Shown in pieces: positions 1 through 10,332 of a stretch of DNA of 64,000 nt. A program made the translations under genes and the position numbers. The stretch covers positions 14,387,646 to 14,451,645 of the forward strand of contig NC_052399.1 of NCBI RefSeq assembly GCF_009389715.1, given 5' to 3'. The first letter of the stretch is position 1. Every line of letters starts with the position of its first letter. A model generated the notes under the pieces. The model was given only the letters and a program-made list of their open reading frames with translations, was not told where the DNA came from and ran no database searches. Origin of the DNA: Phoenix dactylifera. Its lineage: Eukaryota > Streptophyta > Magnoliopsida > Arecales > Arecaceae.

Positions 1-2
1 AG

Positions 3-332
3 AATTTCCGGCTGCAGATGGCCCGGTTCTGCCCCCAGTTCGACCTTTCGACGGTCCGTCCGAGGATGAACCTGGGCTACGGGTCCGACACGGAAGACCT
101 TCCTGCCATTTTGACATCCGAGGCAGGATTGTACGAACAAGACCCCGCCGAGCCTTCGACGAGGGCGGCCGAGACGGATGGCGTCCCGGAGGCGGCACCG
201 GCGGCCGAGACGGACGGCGTCCCGGAGGCGGCACCCGAGGCCCCTGCCCCCGACCCTGAGCCTGTGCCGGCTGAAGGTCCCGAGGTCATCACTGTGCCAG
301 ACGACCCCGCGGATATTGCTGCCGCCGCTTAA
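3..332 (+). CDS. C-terminal end of an antisense ORF in the gypsy 3' region
   Basis: A plus-strand frame, open to the left window edge, ends with TAA at 330-332. It is antisense to the gypsy element. The tail is acidic and rich in Ala, Pro and Glu and contains two tandem 27-bp-like units rich in GVPEAAP. There is no recognisable domain in the visible ~110 residues. Additional ORFs in antisense orientation between pol and the 3' LTR have been described for Tat-lineage elements, so this is probably the end of such an ORF. It could instead be a captured host fragment. The start and most of the protein are outside the window. Confidence 0.4.
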   Translation, partial: NFRLQMARFCPQFDLSTVRPRMNLGYGSDTEDLPAILTSEAGLYEQDPAEPSTRAAETDGVPEAAPAAETDGVPEAAPEAPAPDPEPVPAEGPEVITVPDDPADIAAAA

Positions 333-612
333 GACTTGGCGTATTTTTTCATATCAGCGGACGAGATTGTGGAGGCACAGGCGGAGAAGATGGATCCTTC
401 CCTGATAGAGATGCTAAAGAAGCGTGGGCAAGACAAGTTAGGGAGAAAGAAAGGTGCTGACTTGAAATGGGAAGGGGGATGGCATGATCTGGGAAGTGCT
501 AAGCCAGTTGGAGAAGACCCCGAGCCTGTGCTGGCTGAAGGTCTCGAGGTCATCACCGTGGACGACCCCGCAGATGTTGCTGCCGCCGCTTAAGACTTGG
601 CGTATTTTTTCT
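257..612 (+). repeat. Direct duplication of the antisense ORF tail
   Basis: The stretch 257-349 (end of the antisense ORF, TAA and the following T-rich stretch) recurs with a few substitutions at 523-612. Both copies end in an Ala-rich tail followed by the same TAAGACTTGGCGTA. The second copy belongs to an 85-residue open frame (336-593) that also reads through the 170-bp spacer. The duplication gives the element two alternative ORF ends about 265 bp apart. Confidence 0.8.
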
Positions 613-1639
613 TTTTCATTGTATCCGAGGTCGGCTCTTGGATGGCCGACCTCCAATTTTGTAATTGGCCTTCCGGCCCTTTGTCAATGAAAAAAATACT
701 TTTGTCATTCTGTGCTCGTCTTTCCCTTTCTTGTCGTGAATGAGGCTAGAGCCTTAGCTAACCGCCTCGACGACCTCTAACTTTGTATTTTAGTTTTTGG
801 GCTGCTTAACGAAGTTGCCCTTTTTTCTGAGTTATATCTTGGCCTTCTCGAATTTTAGTTATTCCGACCAAAGCGAGCTCCGAGCTTAGGTTTCTAGAAA
901 ATTTCTCTAAGTCCTAAAACTCGGATCTTAGAATCGCAGAATCTGCCATGCCTGGCCTTTAGGCTACTAAGGCATCCGAGTCGGGCCTTAGCCCTTTAAG
1001 TAAGACCGGGCTAGGTCTGTGCGTGCCGTTATTCGGGGGGTCTAGTCGGGTTCCCGAACTCAACTCCGGATCCTTCGCGGGGAACGTGGGCTAATAATCA
1101 AGTTATTGCCGAAGGTTTTCATAGTTATCGTTCTCGGACTCTGCCGAGATTTCGGTGAGCAAGGCTGGGATTTTCAAAGATCGCCTTGGTATCTGTGTTT
1201 GGCTGGTACACTCGCGGCCGGGACCACTTTCTCAGCTAAACATCGGAGTTTACGCATGGGGGCCGTGTTGGGCCCTAATTTATGAAGACTTTGTACAAAT
1301 TGTGGAGACTTGATGAGCGGAGCATGTATAATGTGGTTAGGAGATCGGTCTTAAGCCGACCCATTGGAGAAGCCCGGCTTTGGGGCGAGATAAGACTCCA
1401 ACGTCGGATGAGATTCCGCTTAGCAGTATGTAGATAAAATTTGACAAGGAGGGCGTCGAGTTAGATGTACCTCTTGCCTTCTCAGAGTTGTGCTGCACAT
1501 GGCGGAGTAGGTTGCCTCCCTTCCTCGTCGACCTCCGGAGTCATTTTTGACTTTAAGGGGGCTCGGGCTTCTCACGGACCCGACGGCACCCGCCGAGGTT
1601 GAGAGGATTTGGGGAGACTTTATTGATTTGTAGCTTTTT
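613..1639. other. Gypsy 3' non-coding region, no gene seen
   Basis: About 1 kb of moderately GC-rich sequence between the antisense ORF tail and the 117-bp array. There is no long frame on either strand and no recognisable domain. It most likely belongs to the non-coding region between pol and the 3' LTR. Confidence 0.6.
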
Positions 1640-2635
1640 GCGAGGTCGAGGGAGCTTGAGACCCTATGGTCGGACCTCGGGGCGCCCCAACCTTGGTCGA
1701 GGGATCTCGCGTCAGGTCGGCGGGTCTGTGGACGCTTTGCGGACCTGTGGTGCCTCCCGAGGTTAAGGGAGTTTGGGACTCTACGGTCGACCCTCGGGGC
1801 ATCCCGACCTTAGTCGAGGGATCGTTCGTCAGGTCGGCGGGTCTGGGCACGCTCTACCGACCTGCGACGCTTTCCGAGGTCGAGGGAGTCTGGTTCTCTA
1901 CGGTCGACCCTCGGGGCATCCCGACCTTAGTCGAGGAATCGTTCGTCAGGTCGGCGGGTCTGGGCACGCTCTACCGACCTGCGACGCTTCCCGAGGTCGA
2001 GGGAGTCTGGTTCTCTACGGTCGACCCTCGGGGCATCCCGACCTTAGTCGAGGGATCGTTCGTCAGGCCGGCGGGTCTGGGCATGCTCTACCGACCTGCG
2101 ACGCTTCCTGAGGTCGAGGGAGTCTGATTCTCTATGGTCGACCCTCGGGGCATCCCGACCTTAGTCGAGGGATCGTTCGTCAGGTCGGCGGGTCTGGGCA
2201 TGCTCTACCGACCTGCGACGCTTTCCGAGGTCGAGGGAGTCTGGTTCTCTACGGTCGACCCTCGGGGCATCCCGATCTTAGTCGAGGGATCGTTCGTCAG
2301 GCCGGCGGGTCTGGGCACGCTCTACCGACCTGCGACGCTTTCCGAGGTCGAGGGAGTCTGGTTCTCTACGGTCGACTCTTGGGGCATCCCGACCTTAGTC
2401 GAGGGATCGTTCGTCAGGTCGGCGGGTCTGGGCACGCTCTACCGACCTGCGACGCTTCCCGAGGTCGAGGGAGTCTGGTTCTCTACGGTCGACCCTCGGG
2501 GCATCCCGACCTTAGTCGAGGGAATCTTGCGCCAAGCCGATGTCTCATCGTCCTGCGATACTTCCCGAGGTCGAGGGAGTTTGGGACTCTACGGTCGAGC
2601 CTCGGGGCATCCCGATCTTAGTCGAGGAATCTGAG
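1640..2635. repeat. 117-bp tandem repeat array (about 8 units)
   Basis: The marker CATCCCGA recurs at 1800, 1917, 2034, 2151, 2268, 2385 and 2502, exactly 117 bp apart each time. A shorter last unit starts at 2608 (106-bp spacing), and a more diverged first unit lies near 1683. Units differ by only a few substitutions, which indicates recent amplification or homogenisation. Since 117 is divisible by 3, the plus strand stays open over long stretches (1666-2127 and 2134-2634) and reads as a 39-residue repeat. I regard this as a by-product of unit length, not a protein. Tandem arrays in the 3' region are known in Tat/Ogre-type elements and can seed satellite DNA. Confidence 0.95.
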
Positions 2636-2780
2636 GATCACAAAACGACCCAACATTAGAAGAGAATTGTAATCATTGAAATAGGCGATTCATTCGCAGA
2701 AAAGAGATTGAATCTATAGTCCCGATCGTCTTAAACCCCATGGGGTTTCATTGGTAGTACACTCGTAGATTCTCAGAGTT

Positions 2781-5700
2781 TCAGCTTCGCGGGATCAGAG
2801 TCCCCTCCAGGGACTTCAATTTGTACGCCCCTGGTCGTTGTACCCGGGCGATTTGATACGGCCCTTCCCAATTTGGGGCGAGCTTTCCTTGCTCGGTCGG
2901 TTGAGAAGCCTCGGCTCTTCTGAGGACGAGGTCCCCCACTTTGAAGAGCTTGGGCTTGACTCTGGAGTTGTAGTATTGGGCCGTTCTCTGTTGGTATCTT
3001 GCCATACGAACCCGGGCGACCTCTCGTGTCTCTTCAACGAGGTCTAAGTTGCCCCTGAGCTGGGAGGAATTGGTGTCAGGGTCGTAGTGCTCCACCCTTG
3101 GAGAAGGAAGGCCGATTTCTAGCGGGATGATGGCTTCAGTGCCGTATGCTAGGTTGAAGGGGGTCTCTCCTGTGGGCAGTCGGAAAGTAGTCCGATACGC
3201 CCAGAGGACGTTGTACAAGTCCTCGACCCACTGTCCTTTGGACCGATCAAGCCTAGCCTTGAGTCCCTGCAAAATAGTGCGGTTAGTTACCTCGGTTTCT
3301 CCGTTTGTCTGGGGATGAGCAACCGAGGTGAAGCGGTGGTCGATGCCGAGCTCAGAGCAAAATTCCCTGAAGTGGACATTATCGAATTGCCGACCATTAT
3401 CGGATATAAGGATACGGGGTAGTCCGAATCTGCAAATTATGGACTTCCACACGAAGTCCCGCATCTTTTGCTCGGTAATCCGGGCGACGGGTTCGGCCTC
3501 GACCCATTTGGTGAAGTAGTCAATGCAGACGACCATTAACTTTTTTTGTCCGAAGGCTAGGGGAAAGGGCCCCAGGATGTCGATCCCCCATTGGGCAAAC
3601 GGCCAGGGGGCGATGATGGAAGTCAGCAGGGCCGAAGGTCGGCGCTGGATATTGGCGTTTCGTTGACACCGATCGCACCTCCGGACGAAATCCGTCGCAT
3701 CTTTCTGGAGCGTGGGCCAGTAATATCCTTGCCGCAGGATCTTATGGGCCAGTGCTCGACCCCCCAGGTGATTTCCGCAGATCCCTTCATGGACCTCTCG
3801 GAGGGCATAGTCCGCCTCGGAGGGGCGGAGGCATCTGAGAAGGGGAGAAGTAAATGATCGTCGATAAAGCCTATTCTCGTACAAGACATACCGGGGGGCT
3901 TGGCGCTTGATTCGGCGAGCCTCCGTCTCGTCATGAGGTAGGGTCCCGTCTTGGAGGTAGCAGACGAGCCCATCGATCCAGCTTGGCTCGGAGTCGATGC
4001 ACATGGTGGGCTCGAGTTCCTCCGTGCTGGGGATCTGAAGATACTCGAGCGTTGTTCCCTTGGGAAGCTCGCTTATGCGGGAGGTTGCCAATTTGGACAG
4101 CTGGTCTGCCCTGAGGTTTTCCGCTCTGGGAATGTACTGAATATTGAAAGAATTCAGGGCAGACGTAAGTTTCCGCACCTTTTGGAGATACTTTTGCATG
4201 GATGGCTCTTTAGCTTCAAAGTCTCCTTGGATCTGGTTCACTACCAGCTGGGAGTCGCTGAAGGCCGTCAGGTCTTCCACTTTCAGTTCTTTCGCCAGCT
4301 TGAGTCCGGCGATGAGAGCCTCATACTCGGCCTCGTTGTTCGAGGCCGGAAATTCGAGGCGCAAGGCTTGCTCGGCCACCCCTCCGTCTGGACTGGTGAG
4401 GATGAGTCCGGCTCCGCTACCCCCCGAGGTTGAAGACCCGTCCGAGTGCAGGACCCATGGCTGCCTCGGGGCTTCCTCCGCGGATACGGGTGGCAACTCG
4501 GGGTCGTCCGGCAGGGTACATTCCACGATGAAGTCGGCGAGTATTTGGGCCTTGATAGCCGGCCTGGGCCGATATTCGAGGTCGAATTCTCCGAGCTCGA
4601 CCGCCCATTTGGCGATCCTCCCCGCACGATCCGACCTTTGCAATATTTGCTTCATAGGCTGGTCGGTCAATATAGCTATTGTGTGGGCTTGGAAGTAAGG
4701 CCTGAGTCTCCGAGCCGAGATGATGAGAGCGAAGATGGTCTTCTCAAGTTTAGAATATCGGGTCTCAGCATCCCTGAGAACCCGGCTGGTGTAATAGACC
4801 GGCTTTTGGAGCTTGTCCTCTTCCCGGACGAGGACTGAGCTCACTGCGGCCGGGGAGACGGCCAGGTATAGATAAAGAACCTCGCCCTTCTGGGGCTTGG
4901 TGAGCAGCGGGGGAGAGGCCAGAAGGCTCCAGAGCTCTTCAAAGGCTCGCTGGCATTCTTCTGACCACCGGAAGTCTTTCGGCCGTTTGAGGCTTTTGAA
5001 GAAAGGGAGGCAGCGCTCGGCTGACCGAGAGACGAACCTTCCCAAGGCGGCAACTCGCCCTGCGAGCCGCTGCACCTCCTTAACTGTCTTCGGAGGCGAC
5101 ATCTCTTGCAGTGCCCGGATTTTCTCCGGGTTGGCTTCAATTCCGCGCTGGGTCACTATGAAACCCAGGAACTTGCCGAGGTGACCCCGAACGCACACTT
5201 CGCCGGGTTGAGCTTCATTTGGTATCTCCTGAGCTTGGTGAATGTCTCGTTGAGATCGGCTATGTGGTGTTCCGCCGCTCGGCTTTTTACCAGCATGTCG
5301 TCCACGTAGACTTCCATATTTCGGCCGATCTGATCTTTGAAAATTTGGCTGACCAGCCTCTGATAGGTGGCTCCAGCATTCTTCAGGCCGAAGGGCATCA
5401 CCTTGTAGCAGTAGGTGCCCTTGTCGGTGATGAAGGCCGTCTTTTTCTCGTCTTCCGGCGCCATTCGGATTTGATTGTATCCTGAAAAGGCGTCCATAAA
5501 AGTTAGCAGTTAGTGTCCTGAAGTGGAGTCGACGAGCTGGTCGATGCTCGGAAGGGAGAAGCTGTCTTTCGGGCAGGCCTTGTTCAGGTCGGTGTAGTCC
5601 ACGCACATGCGCCATTTCCCATTGGCCTTCTTTACGAGGACTACGTTGGCGAGCCAGTCCGGGTAGGAGACCTCCCGGATGAAGCCGGCTCCGAAGAGTT

Positions 5701-5923
5701 TGTCCACCTCCTCGGCCGCAGCCCGTTGTCGTTCTGGGGCGGAGCCCCTTTTCTTCTGCTTCACAGGTCTGCTAGTTGGCTTCACCTGGAGCCGATGGAC
5801 CATGACCTCAGGGTCAATTCCTGGCACGTCCGCGGGCGACCAGGCGAAGACGTCAGCGTTGTCCCGCAGGAAGCTGACGAGGTGGTCCCTCTCGCAGGCG
5901 CCAAGGCCGGAGCCGACCTGCAC
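2781..5923 (-). pseudogene. pol: Gypsy pol (RT, RNase H, integrase), broken
   Basis: Reverse transcriptase, RNase H and integrase of the gypsy element. RT starts in the frame from 5923 downward and contains an LVKKANGKWRMCVDYTDLNK-type motif and the catalytic YVDD near 5310-5325. That frame is interrupted by TAA at about 5510-5512, where related elements have a sense codon just before LLTFMDAFSGYNQ. Near 5185-5195 the coding frame shifts by one nucleotide and continues to the stop at 2781. RNase H shows HSDGSS and a later NNEAEYEAL. Integrase shows an HHCC zinc finger ending CDRCQRN, then GIDILGPFP, ISDNGRQFD and a downstream glutamate (DDE). The open frame upstream of 5190 in the second register, up to 5615, is a shadow and not protein. 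The element is dead because of these two lesions. Confidence 0.92.
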
Positions 5924-5944
5924 AGTTAGCTCAGGAAAATTTTC

Positions 5945-8194
5945 TCATAGTGGAACTTGAACAAGAAGCTCACCGGGCTCTACTTGCTTCTTCCAAGGGG
6001 TGTCCCTCGCATCGAGGGCTTCTATGGGTAATGAGGGGCCCGTTGGCCGAATCGTTGCCCCGGTTGGTGGCTTTACTCCGTGGGCCGCCATGTAGCATTG
6101 CTTGGCGACCAGCTGGTCTCCGCGGGCCTCGCCTACTCCTTGGCCGGTGGAGAATCGCATGAGCAGATGGCGGGTTGAAACCACGGCTCGAAGGGCGTTT
6201 AGCCCTGGCCGTCCAAGGATGACGTTGTAGACTGAGGGCAGACGGACCACAAGGAAGTCCGTCCTTACCGTGCTCTCCCGGGGAGCGAGGCCAACTATGA
6301 CAAGGAAGCCGGCCTCCCCTTCAACTGGGACTGAATCCCCAGTGAACCCAACCAGTGGGGCATTAATTCTCCGGAGATGTCCTTCTGGCAACCCCATTTT
6401 TTGGTAGGCATGATAATACAAAACGTTGGCTGAATTTCCATTGTCAACTAGGACACGCTTTACATCAAACCTATTTACAATCATAGAGATGACCACAGCG
6501 TCATCATGAGGGGTCTCGACCCCTTTTAAGTCCTCGTCCGAGAACGAGATGACTTCATCAGTGCGTGGGCGCTTCGGGGGTGCTCTCTGGGCGGCCGTTC
6601 CTGCCGAGGCCCTCCCAATCATGTTGATAGTGCCGACAATGGGCCTGTTGTCGTCCGGATTCTCGGACGGTATGGTATTCTCCGCCGGCCTCCTTTCCTC
6701 ATGTCGGTTCCTCACGAACCGGTTGAGTACTTTCCGACGGATGAGTGCTTCTATCTCATCCCGGAGCTGGAAGCAGTCCTCCGTGTCGTGCCCACGGTCC
6801 CGATGGAAGCGACAGTACTTTCTGGGATTACGGGGAACTCCCGTGTCTCGCATAGGAGGCGGGGTCCGGAAGAAGTCCCGACCCTCGATTTCCATCAGGA
6901 TCTCGGCCCGGGGAGCATTGACAGGCGTATAGTTCTCGTACCTCCCCGTGTACGTCCGAGGCCGTGGTGGAGACCTCGGTCGAGGAGGGGTCCTCTGCTG
7001 AGGTCGTCCCTGCTGCCGGGGCGGGCTCCTCAGCCGGAGGAGATTCTTCTCTCGACGGGGAGATCGACTCCTTTGTCGGCCGCGTTCCTCGCGGCGTTTC
7101 TTCTGCTTCTTTGAGGCGGGCTCAATTGCTCCCCGCCTGGAGGCGACCGCCTCCTCGGCCTTGGCGTACTTCCGGGCTCGGGCCAGCATCTCGGTGAAGT
7201 CGGCCGGGAAGCTCTTCTCGATGGAGAAGAGGAATCGGTAGGAGCGAACCCCAGTCTTCAAAGCCGACATGGCTATTGACTGGTCTAGCTCGCGAACTTC
7301 CCAGGTGGCGGTGGTAAAGCGGTCCAGGTACTCCTTAAGGGATTCCCCCTCCTTCTGTTTGATGTCCAAGAGGGAATCTGACGTCCTTCGTTGGCGTCGG
7401 CTGGCAGCAAAATTAGTGGCGAACTGCCTGCCGAGTTGCTCAAAAGAGGATACCGTGTTCGGCTTCAGTCCAGAGAACCAAAGCCGAGCGGTCCCTCGGA
7501 GGGTTGCTGGGAAGGCCTTGCAAAGTACGGCCTCCGAGGACCCTTGTAGGGCCATGAGGGCCCGATAGCTCTCCATGTGGTCGAGAGGGTCGGTGATTCC
7601 GCTGTAGGGCTCCACCTGAGGCATTTTGAACCTCGCGGGAACCGGCTCGTCCTCGATCTGACAGGAGAAGGGGGACTTGGTAGTGAACTCAAAGTCTCCC
7701 TCTTGCCTCGCCTTCTTGCTGTGGAGCGCCGCAATCTGGCGCTCCAGATGCTCCACTTTTCGGTCGAGCTCCCCCGCCCGCGGTATTGTTGCCGTGATCC
7801 GCGCCGGTTCGCGGTGGTCTGGGGTTGACTCAGCCTCAGAAAGTTGGGGTCTCCTGTCGAAATCTTCCCCCAGTGGCTCCCTCCGGGGAGAAGTCCGTTC
7901 TTCGTTGTTGGCTCTGGAGGAGCCACGCAGATTTTGGCTTGAGAAGACCGCGCCGTTGGGGGGACACTCCGGCGGGACCTGAGTCCGCGGGGGGAGCGTT
8001 GGTAAAGCTTCCTCGCGTCGTAGGCCCTGAACGGCGGCGGCCAGGGCCTGGACTTGCTGTACCAAGGCATTGAACTGTTCCGGCTGGACCTGAGGAACTG
8101 GGTCAGCCGGAGTTGGAGAATTCTGGACGGAGCGTCCAGGACTTTGCGGGGGACGCCGGGAGACGTTGGAGGCTCCCTTACTTCTCAACTTCAT
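5945..8194 (-). CDS. gag: Gypsy gag-protease polyprotein
   Basis: The start chosen is the ATG at 8194, 35 bases inside the LTR boundary; upstream codons of this frame run into the primer-binding site. Approximate residues: proline-rich N-terminus; retrotransposon gag domain 190-340, including a TARLWFSGL motif; Arg/Ser/Pro-rich linker 360-415; zinc-knuckle-like CRFHRDRGHDTEDC at 461-474; aspartic protease with VDNG at 583-586 (the D-N-G variant seen in Tat elements) and ILGRPGLNA at about 659-667. The frame ends in TGA at 5945-5947. The same frame continues directly into RT with no shift, so the ancestral element most likely encoded one gag-pol protein and the TGA is a mutation. A natural readthrough stop is less likely but not excluded. 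Confidence 0.88.
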   Translation of the reverse strand: MKLRSKGASNVSRRPPQSPGRSVQNSPTPADPVPQVQPEQFNALVQQVQALAAAVQGLRREEALPTLPPRTQVPPECPPNGAVFSSQNLRGSSRANNEERTSPRREPLGEDFDRRPQLSEAESTPDHREPARITATIPRAGELDRKVEHLERQIAALHSKKARQEGDFEFTTKSPFSCQIEDEPVPARFKMPQVEPYSGITDPLDHMESYRALMALQGSSEAVLCKAFPATLRGTARLWFSGLKPNTVSSFEQLGRQFATNFAASRRQRRTSDSLLDIKQKEGESLKEYLDRFTTATWEVRELDQSIAMSALKTGVRSYRFLFSIEKSFPADFTEMLARARKYAKAEEAVASRRGAIEPASKKQKKRREERGRQRSRSPRREKNLLRLRSPPRQQGRPQQRTPPRPRSPPRPRTYTGRYENYTPVNAPRAEILMEIEGRDFFRTPPPMRDTGVPRNPRKYCRFHRDRGHDTEDCFQLRDEIEALIRRKVLNRFVRNRHEERRPAENTIPSENPDDNRPIVGTINMIGRASAGTAAQRAPPKRPRTDEVISFSDEDLKGVETPHDDAVVISMIVNRFDVKRVLVDNGNSANVLYYHAYQKMGLPEGHLRRINAPLVGFTGDSVPVEGEAGFLVIVGLAPRESTVRTDFLVVRLPSVYNVILGRPGLNALRAVVSTRHLLMRFSTGQGVGEARGDQLVAKQCYMAAHGVKPPTGATIRPTGPSLPIEALDARDTPWKKQVEPGELLVQVPL

Positions 8195-8210
8195 GACTGC
8201 TACTCGGTGC

Positions 8211-8228
8211 CCTCCTTCTAGCGCCAAC
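8211..8228 (-). other. Primer-binding site of the gypsy element
   Basis: Directly inside the 5' LTR the minus strand reads GTTGGCGCTAGAAGGAGGGC. A TGGCGC start next to the LTR end is typical of tRNA-primed plant gypsy elements. I cannot name the tRNA with certainty; it is not the initiator-Met site (TGGTATCAGAGC). Confidence 0.65.
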
Positions 8229-8557
8229 TGTTGCTGGAAATTGGACCCGGGGGCAATCTTCGGTCGAGGGAGAGGGAGCTGCGGGTCACCACGGCGGGGC
8301 GGCGACTAGTCGGCGGGCGGCGTCCTCCGTTTGGGGTGGCCGGAGAGAGGGAGCAGGGGGTCCTCACGGCGGGGCGGCGATCCGTCAGCGGGCGGCATCC
8401 ACCGTCTGGGGTGCCTGCAGGCAAGCCGGTGGCCGGGTTTTCCGGCGCCGGCCCTCCGACGCTCAAGTCAGGGAGGGGGCAAAGTGTGTAGAGAGGAGAT
8501 AAACAGTGTTTGTAGGGCACGGAATTTCCCAACCCCCTCCTGAGAAGCCAAGGCTCC

Positions 8558-8565
8558 CTTTTATA
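8558..8565 (-). promoter_or_regulatory. TATA box of the gypsy LTR
   Basis: The minus strand reads CCACCTATAAAAGGGAGCC, a strong plant TATA box. It lies inside the LTR about 330 bp before the LTR/primer-site junction, a normal position for a U3 promoter. Transcription would run toward gag. Confidence 0.7.
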
Positions 8566-8831
8566 GGTGGGGGTCGGTTTACCTGTGATGTAACAGGGCG
8601 AGGCCATAGTACGGCTCGGCATGTGGCTCAGGTCGGCGCACTGTCAGGCGAATCATTGTGCTGATGTCGGCAGTGAGGGCGTCGTACGACCCGAACCGGT
8701 ACGCTATCAGGCGAATCATTGCATTGGTGTCGGAGGTATGGCCAAGATCAGAGACTTATCATGGTTGACCAGACTCTGCTGGGCTAACTTGCCGTGGAGA
8801 GCTGAGAGTCCGTAGATGACAGGAGCCATAC

Positions 8832-8947
8832 GCATTAAATGTGGAGTAAGCCGGAGATCCGCATTAATTGCAGAGTAGGCCGGAGATCCGCATTAATTGT
8901 GGAGTAAGCCGGAGATCCGCATTGATTGTTGAGTGAGCTGGAGGTTT
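8832..8947. repeat. 29-bp tandem repeat in the LTR, 4 units
   Basis: Units start at 8832, 8861, 8890 and 8919, with consensus GCATTAATTGTGGAGTAAGC plus CGGAGATCC. The array sits upstream of the TATA box in the minus-strand sense, so it is in U3 and could act as repeated enhancer sites. Confidence 0.9.
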
Positions 8948-9841
8948 ACAGTAGCCATGCGCAATAAATGCTGAAGCAGCGGCAGGATATGGTCCTCAGT
9001 TGGACCTCGGAGGAGTACGGCCGTAGTAGGTGGCTGACAAGGGTAGACCTTGAGCATCAGGATTTTCCTAGGTCGGAGGTCTCGAGGTCGGATGTCTTGA
9101 GGTCGGGCGTTTCGAGGTCGGACGCCGACTTTGGCTGTTCAGGGTCGGCGATTGTGCGGCTTCTTGGGGGCATTCGTGTCACTTGGGGGGAAAAATCTTA
9201 TTCCCCCAACAATGTTGGTAGAGAGAAACAACCGAATCTTCTAAAATATGAAGCAACATGCCAACGCCTTAATCTCTACCATCTTAGAAATCTTTAACAA
9301 CGGATCCACTCGACTATTACTTTGGGTGCCTGCATCTACAAATTGTAACTCAGATTCCATGCTTATTTTGCTACCACCTTTTTCCTTTTTTTTTCCTTCT
9401 GATTTTCTTTGTATTCTCTTAATCTTCCTGCTTTGTAATCTTCTGATTTCACCTTCTTAATGAAATCACTGGGCAGCTGTGTCATACAAAAAAAAAAAAA
9501 ATTAAAAACAGAGTGGGCTATGTATGACTCTATTAGGTTTTCTCTACCTACTGTGAAGGAAATAGTTGTGCTGGTTGGCTTGCCAACTATGCTGCAAATC
9601 ATGACCGTCAGGATGCGGGATAATACTTGGGGACTAATATTTGAGAATTTAGTTTGCCGATAGGAGTAAGCTTTTTTTATCTGACAATCATATTTTTCTT
9701 ACTTGTTATTATTCTAATTTTAGCCCATTGTAGATTGGGCTTGGGCATAAAAAAATATCAATCAAATTTTATTAAAAATAAATGTAACGTAAGCCCGAGG
9801 TCCGGCCCACGATCCTAACCCTCCGGATCCCCAATGGCCCC

Positions 9842-9848
9842 TATTTAA
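9842..9848 (+). promoter_or_regulatory. TATA-like element of the duplicated unit, copy A
   Basis: CCCCTATTTAA is conserved in both copies (9842-9848 here; 26179-26186 in copy B). A conserved stretch with CGTGGGACGTACGCTTACCC and a GC-rich leader follows. Placement is compatible with a pol II core promoter on the plus strand. The downstream open frames (9863-10174, 10066-10332) are not conserved in copy B, so the transcript would be non-coding or a 5' UTR. Confidence 0.35.
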
Positions 9849-10332
9849 CGTCAATAAATATTTTGCCGCCAGTATCTGCGCGTGGGACCTACGCTTACCC
9901 CCAAACGGATCGCTTTAAAAGAATTGAAGATTTCTTTCGATCCCCCGTCCCCGTCGTCTGCAAATCTATTCTCTTCGGACTCCTCGTTTCTTCCCCGCCC
10001 CATCATCACCCAACGGCGGTCGCGATTGCTGTCTCCGCCGATCTCCGCCGCCCGTCTCGGCCCGGGTGGGGGTTCGATGGCGGAGCTCGCCCAAAGAAAC
10101 GTCGAACGGGTGCAGACGACTCCAACGTGCATCCGTACGTTCGTATATCTCGCTCTCGAGCACCGAACGGTTGATGGATAAAGAAGCGAAGGGACGGAAG
10201 GCGAAAAGAAATTGTCAGAGGAAAGAGAGAGAGAGGCAGTTACGTGCAGGTGGTTTGAGACGTGCGGATTTTGAGGTAGAGAAAGGTCTTTCCTTTGAGA
10301 ACCCTAGATCCCTATTTTTCTTGAATCCTTAA

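Larger units (their letters stand above)
1..9211 (-). mobile_element. Ty3/gypsy LTR retrotransposon (Tat-type), partial
   Basis: A minus-strand element. Reading from 9211 downward it has a 5' LTR, a primer-binding site, gag and protease, then reverse transcriptase, RNase H and integrase, then a long 3' region. Integrase lies after RNase H, which is the Ty3/gypsy order. No chromodomain is seen after integrase. The protease core is D-N-G, and there is a long post-pol region with an antisense ORF and tandem repeats; both are known features of the Tat lineage. The left part runs off the window: nothing in 1-2780 resembles the LTR at 8229-9211, so the 3' LTR must lie further left. The element cannot move by itself: pol has a nonsense codon and a frameshift, and gag-protease is cut off from pol by a TGA. 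The right LTR end abuts copy A of the segmental duplication. The insertion may use the 5-bp site at 9212-9216, but this cannot be confirmed without the other end. Confidence 0.9.
8229..9211 (-). repeat. 5' LTR of the gypsy element
   Basis: A 983-bp LTR bounded by TG at 9211 (minus-strand TGTTGGGGGAATAAG) and CA at 8229 (minus-strand CCAGCAACA). It is followed by the primer-binding site. It contains a TATA box, a 29-bp tandem repeat and several shorter GGTCGG-rich repeats (about 9070-9125). No partner LTR is inside the window, so the boundaries rest on the TG/CA ends, the primer site, and the resumption at 9217 of sequence shared with 25466 onward. Confidence 0.85.

Noticed and set aside
1666-2634. 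Plus-strand open frames of 153 and 166 codons that look like a repeat protein
   Set aside because: They are produced by the 117-bp array, whose period is a multiple of three. Two other frames are also open over long stretches, and no known domain is present.
1640-2635. Regular repeats that might suggest a CRISPR array
   Set aside because: The repeats are contiguous 117-bp units without unique spacers, and the sequence is plant DNA.
5190-5615. N-terminal 140 residues of the long frame ending at 2781
   Set aside because: They are out of register with RT; the true RT sequence there is in the frame from 5923, and the join is a frameshift.
9863-10332. Short plus-strand frames of 88-103 codons in duplication copy A
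   Set aside because: Neither start codons nor frames survive in copy B, so they are unlikely to be proteins.
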